DNA of 16,172 nt, from NCBI GenBank assembly GCA_035507915.1, contig DATJNS010000485.1, positions 1-16,172 of the forward strand. The letters run 5' to 3'. The stretch comes from JACQAI01 sp035507915 (lineage in GTDB: Bacteria > Pseudomonadota > Alphaproteobacteria > Elsterales > Elsteraceae). Position 1 is the stretch's first letter. The number at the start of each line of letters is the position of its first letter. Both the position numbers and the translations under genes were made by a program. Below are positions 13,462-16,172 of the stretch, one piece after another. Below the pieces are notes generated by a model. The model was not told the origin of the DNA and did not search any database. It worked only from the letters and a program-made list of their open reading frames with translations.

Positions 13462-14101
13462 CGCCGTCGGGGCCGCGGCGCCCGCGCGGGCGCGGCGCCG
13501 CCGGCGCGTCGGCGAGCATCGCGGTGCAGGCCGCGACCAGCGCGCGCCGGGCGGCGGCGGTGCGCGGCAGGAACAGGAGGCTCTGCCCGAACAGGAAGGC
13601 GTAGAACAGGAAGGCGCGCGCGTCGGCCTCGGCGCGCGGCAAGCCGAGCGCGACGTAGAGCTGCGCCACCTGGTCGAGCCGCGCGGCGTCGACGTCGGCG
13701 ACCGCGGCGGCGGCGGCGCGGTCGCGGCGCGCCCAGTCGCGGATCGCGAGCTCGATCGCCGCCGCCTTGGGATTGGCGCTCTCGACATAGAGCGCGACCA
13801 GCCCGGCCAGGCGCTCGCGGGCGTCGCGCCCGGCGCGCGCCGCCTGGCGCTCGATCGCCGCGACGCGCCCGGCGCGCCAGTCATCGAGGACCGCGGCGAG
13901 CAGCGCGGCGCGATCCTTGAAATGCCAGTAGAAGCCGCCCTTGGTGACCCGGAGGCGCTTGGCCAGCGCCTCGACCTTGACGGCGTCGACGCCGCCGTCG
14001 CCGAGCCGGGCGAGCGCCGCGGCGATCCAGCGGCCGCGCTCGGGCGACGGCGCGGGCGGGCTGGCGGCGGTTCTCGGAGCGGGCCGGCGCGCGGCTTCCA
14101 T
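13442..14101 (-). CDS. TetR-family transcriptional repressor
   Basis: A 219-residue one-component repressor. After a proline-rich arm (about 1-20) comes the DNA-binding region, with helix-turn-helix VKVEALAKRLRVTKGGFYWHFKDRAALL at about 41-68; the TKGGFYWHF stretch is the TetR recognition signature. The C-terminal ligand and dimer domain (about 75-205) has no recognisable ligand motif. Two in-frame ATGs exist. I prefer 14101 because 14137 would lie upstream of the inferred transcription start (near 14131) inside an operator; neither has a good ribosome site. It diverges from the thioesterase across two matching operators and probably represses itself and that gene. Its final 20 bases overlap the 3' end of the ABC permease tail to tail, so it could also respond to the exporter substrate. 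Confidence 0.88.
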   Translation of the reverse strand: MEAARRPAPRTAASPPAPSPERGRWIAAALARLGDGGVDAVKVEALAKRLRVTKGGFYWHFKDRAALLAAVLDDWRAGRVAAIERQAARAGRDARERLAGLVALYVESANPKAAAIELAIRDWARRDRAAAAAVADVDAARLDQVAQLYVALGLPRAEADARAFLFYAFLFGQSLLFLPRTAAARRALVAACTAMLADAPAAPRPRGRRGPDGVTPSAR

Positions 14102-14113
14102 ACGGTACCGTAT
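14100..14113. promoter_or_regulatory. TetR operator 1 (perfect 14-bp palindrome at the repressor start codon)
   Basis: ATACGGTACCGTAT is a perfect palindrome with arms ATACG/CGTAT identical to operator 2, 36 bp away centre to centre. It overlaps the preferred TetR ATG (14099-14101) and abuts the -35 of the thioesterase promoter. Binding here could block both. Confidence 0.7.
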
Positions 14114-14142
14114 TGACTCGGGGCGGGCGCTTTCCATACGTT
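14113..14142 (+). promoter_or_regulatory. Candidate sigma-70-type promoter of the thioesterase gene
   Basis: TTGACT (14113-14118) and TACGTT (14137-14142) are separated by 18 bases; the implied start is near 14149. On the opposite strand TTGCTC (14167-14162) and TAACGT (14143-14138), also 18 bases apart, could form the divergent TetR promoter. Both -10 elements fall inside operator 2. Confidence 0.5.
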
Positions 14143-14150
14143 AGCGTATG
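14135..14150. promoter_or_regulatory. TetR operator 2 between repressor and thioesterase
   Basis: CATACG-TTAG-CGTATG has 6-bp arms around a 4-bp spacer; its inner ATACG-N4-CGTAT matches operator 1 exactly. It covers both inferred -10 elements and the thioesterase transcription start, so an occupied site should shut both promoters. Confidence 0.7.
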
Positions 14151-14180
14151 GACGCGGACCGGAGCAAGGACGGCGCGCCG

Positions 14181-14630
14181 ATGGCCGACATCGTCACCCA
14201 CCGCGGCGCGGTCTACCCGTGGCAGTGCGACCACGTCGGCCACATGAACGTCATGTGGTACGTCGCCAAGTTCGACGAGGCGACGTGGAACCTGCTGGCG
14301 CAAGTCGGCCTCACGCCGTCCTACCTGCGCGAGCGCAAGCGCGGCATGGTCGCGGTCCGGCAGACCCTCACCTACGAGCGCGAGCTCTTGCCCGGCGACA
14401 TCGTCGAGGTGCGCTCGCGCATCGTCGAGGTGCGCGAGCGCGTGATCCGCTTCGTCCACGAGATGCGCAACGCCGAGACCGACGAGGCGGCCGCCACCTG
14501 CGAGCTGACCGGCGTCCACATCGACCGCCGGGTCCGCAAGTCCTGCCCCTTGCCCGCCGAGATCCGCGCCGCCGCCGCGCGGATGGCGCCCGAGCAGCCC
14601 GGGCCGGCGTCGCAAGCTCGACCCGCGTGA
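14181..14630 (+). CDS. Acyl-CoA thioesterase, hotdog-fold 4HBT family
   Basis: A 149-residue hotdog-fold thioesterase of the 4-hydroxybenzoyl-CoA thioesterase/YbgC class that hydrolyses acyl-CoA or aryl-CoA thioesters. The N-terminal catalytic motif WQCDHVGHMNVMWYV carries the likely catalytic aspartate (D17). RQTLTYERELLPGDIVEVRSRIVEV and a conserved THG-like region (TCELTGVHIDR) follow. The frame is open to an ATG at 14148, but that lies at the inferred transcription start inside operator 2, while ATG 14181 has AAGGA about 10 bases upstream and fits the family start. Divergence from a TetR gene with shared operators suggests induction by a lipophilic acid or its CoA ester. The exact substrate is not recognisable. 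Confidence 0.87.
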   Translation: MADIVTHRGAVYPWQCDHVGHMNVMWYVAKFDEATWNLLAQVGLTPSYLRERKRGMVAVRQTLTYERELLPGDIVEVRSRIVEVRERVIRFVHEMRNAETDEAAATCELTGVHIDRRVRKSCPLPAEIRAAAARMAPEQPGPASQARPA

Positions 14631-14692
14631 GCAACCAACCATTGACCGAAACCTTGTGCTATCAACGTCGCCTGGCAACCAACGAGCATCCC

Positions 14693-15784
14693 ATGTCCCG
14701 CTCATCGCCCGTCACTTTCGCCCGCGAACCGCACCCGGCGCCGACGCCGCCCGACCGGCGCGCTGCCCTGCTGCACGATCTCGCGTTCGGCCGCACGTTC
14801 ACCGACCACATGGTCACGATCCGCTACGTCGAGGGCCGCGGCTGGCACGACGCCAAGCTCGCGCCGCGCGCGCCGCTGGCGATGGATCCGGCCAGCGCCG
14901 TGCTGCATTACAGCCAGCAGATCTTCGAGGGCCTGAAGGCCTACCGCACCGCCGACGGCGGCGCCGTGATGTTCCGCCCGCTCGAGAACGCCCGGCGCTT
15001 CCAGAGATCGGCCGAGCGCCTGGCCATGCCGGTCCTGCCGGAGGCGACCTTCGTCGCGGCCCTCGACGAGCTCATCAAGATCGATCGCGCGTGGGTGCCC
15101 GACGGCGACGGCAGCCTCTATCTCCGCCCCTTCATGTTCGCGACCGAGGTGTTCCTCGGCGTCAAGCCGTCGGCGGAGTATCTGTTCATCGTCATCGCCT
15201 CGCCGGTCGGCTCGTACTTCAAGTCGAAGGACGCCGTCGCGCTCTGGGTGTCGCAGGACTTCACGCGCGCCGCGCCCGATGGTACCGGCGCCGTCAAATG
15301 CGGCGGCAACTACGCGGCGAGCCTGCTGGCGCAGCTCGAAGGCATCAAGCACGGCTGCGATCAGGTCGTGTTCCTCGACGCGGTCGAGCGGCGCTGGGTC
15401 GAGGAGCTGGGCGGCATGAACGTCTTCTTCGTCTTCGACGACGGCTCGATGCTGACGCCGCCGATCGGCGGCACGATCCTGCCGGGGATCACCCGCGCCT
15501 CGATCCTCACCATGGCGGACGACATGGGCATCCCGGTGCGCGAGGCGCCGTACTCGCTCGAGCAATGGCGGGCGGACGCCGCCAGCGGCCGTCTGAAGGA
15601 GACGTTCGCCTGCGGCACCGCCGCGGTGCTCACGCCGATCGGCACGGTGAAGACGCGCGACGGCGACTTCACGATCGGCAACGGCGGCCCGGGCACGCGC
15701 ACCGAGGAGCTGCGCAGCGCCTTGATCGACATCCAGCGCTGTCGTGCGCCCGACCCGCACGGCTGGGTCCACAAGGTGCTCTAA
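14693..15784 (+). CDS. ilvE: Branched-chain amino acid aminotransferase
   Basis: PLP-dependent fold-type IV transaminase (EC 2.6.1.42) that interconverts leucine, isoleucine and valine with their 2-oxo acids using glutamate/2-oxoglutarate. At 363 residues it belongs to the longer class shared with eukaryotes. Motifs: HYSQQIFEGLKAYR (72-85), SLYLRPFMFATE (141-152), GAVKCGGNYAAS (199-210) with the PLP lysine K202, and EELGGMNVFFVF (237-248), followed by the GGTILPGITRASIL phosphate-binding segment. The start ATG 14693 has only a weak GAGC upstream; the upstream extension of the frame is the shadow of the thioesterase gene. A 62-bp gap separates it from the thioesterase and no convincing promoter was found, so partial cotranscription is possible. 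It looks like a housekeeping gene, complete and undamaged. Confidence 0.95.
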   Translation: MSRSSPVTFAREPHPAPTPPDRRAALLHDLAFGRTFTDHMVTIRYVEGRGWHDAKLAPRAPLAMDPASAVLHYSQQIFEGLKAYRTADGGAVMFRPLENARRFQRSAERLAMPVLPEATFVAALDELIKIDRAWVPDGDGSLYLRPFMFATEVFLGVKPSAEYLFIVIASPVGSYFKSKDAVALWVSQDFTRAAPDGTGAVKCGGNYAASLLAQLEGIKHGCDQVVFLDAVERRWVEELGGMNVFFVFDDGSMLTPPIGGTILPGITRASILTMADDMGIPVREAPYSLEQWRADAASGRLKETFACGTAAVLTPIGTVKTRDGDFTIGNGGPGTRTEELRSALIDIQRCRAPDPHGWVHKVL

Positions 15785-15810
15785 GCGCTCGAGCGGCGGC
15801 CGTCGATGCG

Positions 15811-15828
15811 GCCGACGGGAACGTCGGC
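15811..15828. terminator. Hairpin with GGAA tetraloop after ilvE
   Basis: GCCGACG-GGAA-CGTCGGC is a perfect 7-bp stem closed by a GNRA-type loop, 27 bases past the ilvE stop. There is no T-tract, so it is either a weak or factor-assisted terminator or an mRNA-stabilising 3' structure. Confidence 0.45.
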
Positions 15829-15830
15829 AA

Positions 15831-15859
15831 ATGTCCGCTGTGGGTCCAGTAGCGGACAT
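15831..15859. terminator. 9-bp inverted repeat between convergent genes
   Basis: ATGTCCGCT and AGCGGACAT form perfect 9-bp arms around an 11-nt loop, centred between the ilvE stop (15784) and the metallophosphoesterase stop (15873). The symmetrical position suits a bidirectional terminator, though it lacks T-tracts. It might instead be a dispersed intergenic repeat. Confidence 0.45.
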
Positions 15860-15872
15860 CGGTGCCGTGGGC

Positions 15873-16172
15873 TCAAATCTCGAGATAGCCCGGGCCGGTC
15901 CAGCCGGTGTCTTCTCCCGGATAACCCGGCTGCGCCGAGAGGAGCCGCACGCCGTGCGTCTCCGTCGCTAGGCTCCAATGGTGGTGACCGAAGATCCATG
16001 CGGCGACGCCGGCCGTGGATGCGGCCTCCATCAAATCGTCGCAATCGGAGCAGAAGGCGGGCGCCAGTTCATTGAGCCCGTGGCCGGGATGACGAGCGGC
16101 GGAGTGCGGCACGTGATGCGTGACGACGAGCGTCGGCCCGTCTGCCGGCTCGGTGAGCTTCCGCAGGAGCCA
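15873..16172 (-). CDS. Calcineurin-like metallophosphoesterase, C-terminal 99 residues (5' end outside window)
   Basis: Only the C-terminal part is in view; the frame is open through the right edge. The visible segment LVVTHHVPHSAARHPG holds a metal-binding histidine block (THH) and IFGHHHWS holds the GHxH-type motif that completes the dinuclear metal site of calcineurin-like phosphoesterases. Between them is a segment with the C-D-C-D pattern FCSDCDDLMEAA, and the tail reads LSAQPGYPGE. The N-terminal D-x-H and GD-x-D motifs would lie beyond base 16172. The substrate cannot be told. It converges on ilvE with two hairpins between them. The GTG at 16112 is internal and not the true start. Confidence 0.82.
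   Translation of the reverse strand, partial: WLLRKLTEPADGPTLVVTHHVPHSAARHPGHGLNELAPAFCSDCDDLMEAASTAGVAAWIFGHHHWSLATETHGVRLLSAQPGYPGEDTGWTGPGYLEI

Noticed and set aside
14102..14137. Upstream ATG (14137) as the TetR start
   Set aside because: It lies inside operator 2, upstream of the likely transcription start, without a ribosome site; ATG 14101 fits better.
14653..14665. TTG-N6-CAA pattern upstream of ilvE, resembling a FixK half-site pair
   Set aside because: The spacing gives a 12-mer, not the 14-mer dyad, and no -10 element fits downstream.
14642..14665. TTGACC as a -35 for ilvE
   Set aside because: No acceptable -10 lies 16-18 bases downstream; TATCAA is only 12 bases away.
1..16172. 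Mobile elements, prophage, CRISPR, toxin-antitoxin or a novel defence system
   Set aside because: No transposase, integrase, nuclease, reverse transcriptase or spaced repeat array was seen. Composition looks uniform and genes are tightly packed in operons.

Overview
The window is a gene-dense, very GC-rich stretch (about 70% by eye) with Shine-Dalgarno sites, short gaps and classic shadow ORFs. The proteins and the FNR/FixK-type promoters fit a high-GC alphaproteobacterium (Rhodospirillales or Hyphomicrobiales-like). The phylum-level call is fairly secure; anything finer is a guess. No tRNA, rRNA, CRISPR array, transposase, integrase or phage gene was seen.

Layout. Minus strand, right to left from 8187 to 1: a tandem-domain universal stress protein; Hsp20, a CBS-domain protein and a site-2 protease with C-terminal CBS domains; a host-attachment-family protein, a GTPase related to cyclic 2,3-diphosphoglycerate synthetase and carbamate kinase; an RMD1/YagE-family membrane protein and an ornithine decarboxylase cut by the left edge. 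Plus strand, 8359 to 13461: a three-gene export operon (HlyD-type adaptor, double-ATPase/permease fusion of the RbbA type, second ABC-2 permease). Then a TetR repressor (minus, 3' end overlapping the permease), a divergent acyl-CoA thioesterase, a branched-chain aminotransferase, and on the minus strand the C-terminal part of a metallophosphoesterase cut by the right edge.

Main result. Each apparent transcription unit between 1 and 13461 has an FNR/FixK-like 14-mer in front of it: 2034-2047, 4954-4967, 7282-7295 and 8268-8281, the last lying between two divergent genes. In three of the promoters a CA-N3-T hexamer follows the box after exactly 22 bases, which is class II FNR/FixK geometry. The window therefore looks like a compact low-oxygen regulon: stress and chaperone proteins (USP, Hsp20, CBS, CBS-protease), ATP from carbamoyl phosphate (carbamate kinase), polyamine synthesis, and an envelope or export system. 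The USP/Hsp20/CBS/CBS-M50-protease set resembles the hypoxia (DosR) gene set of mycobacteria, here apparently under a different kind of regulator.

A second regulatory feature is a pair of identical-arm operators (ATACG-N4-CGTAT) between the TetR gene and the thioesterase, sitting on overlapping divergent promoters. The right end (ilvE-like gene, metallophosphoesterase) looks like ordinary housekeeping sequence, with two hairpins between the convergent genes.
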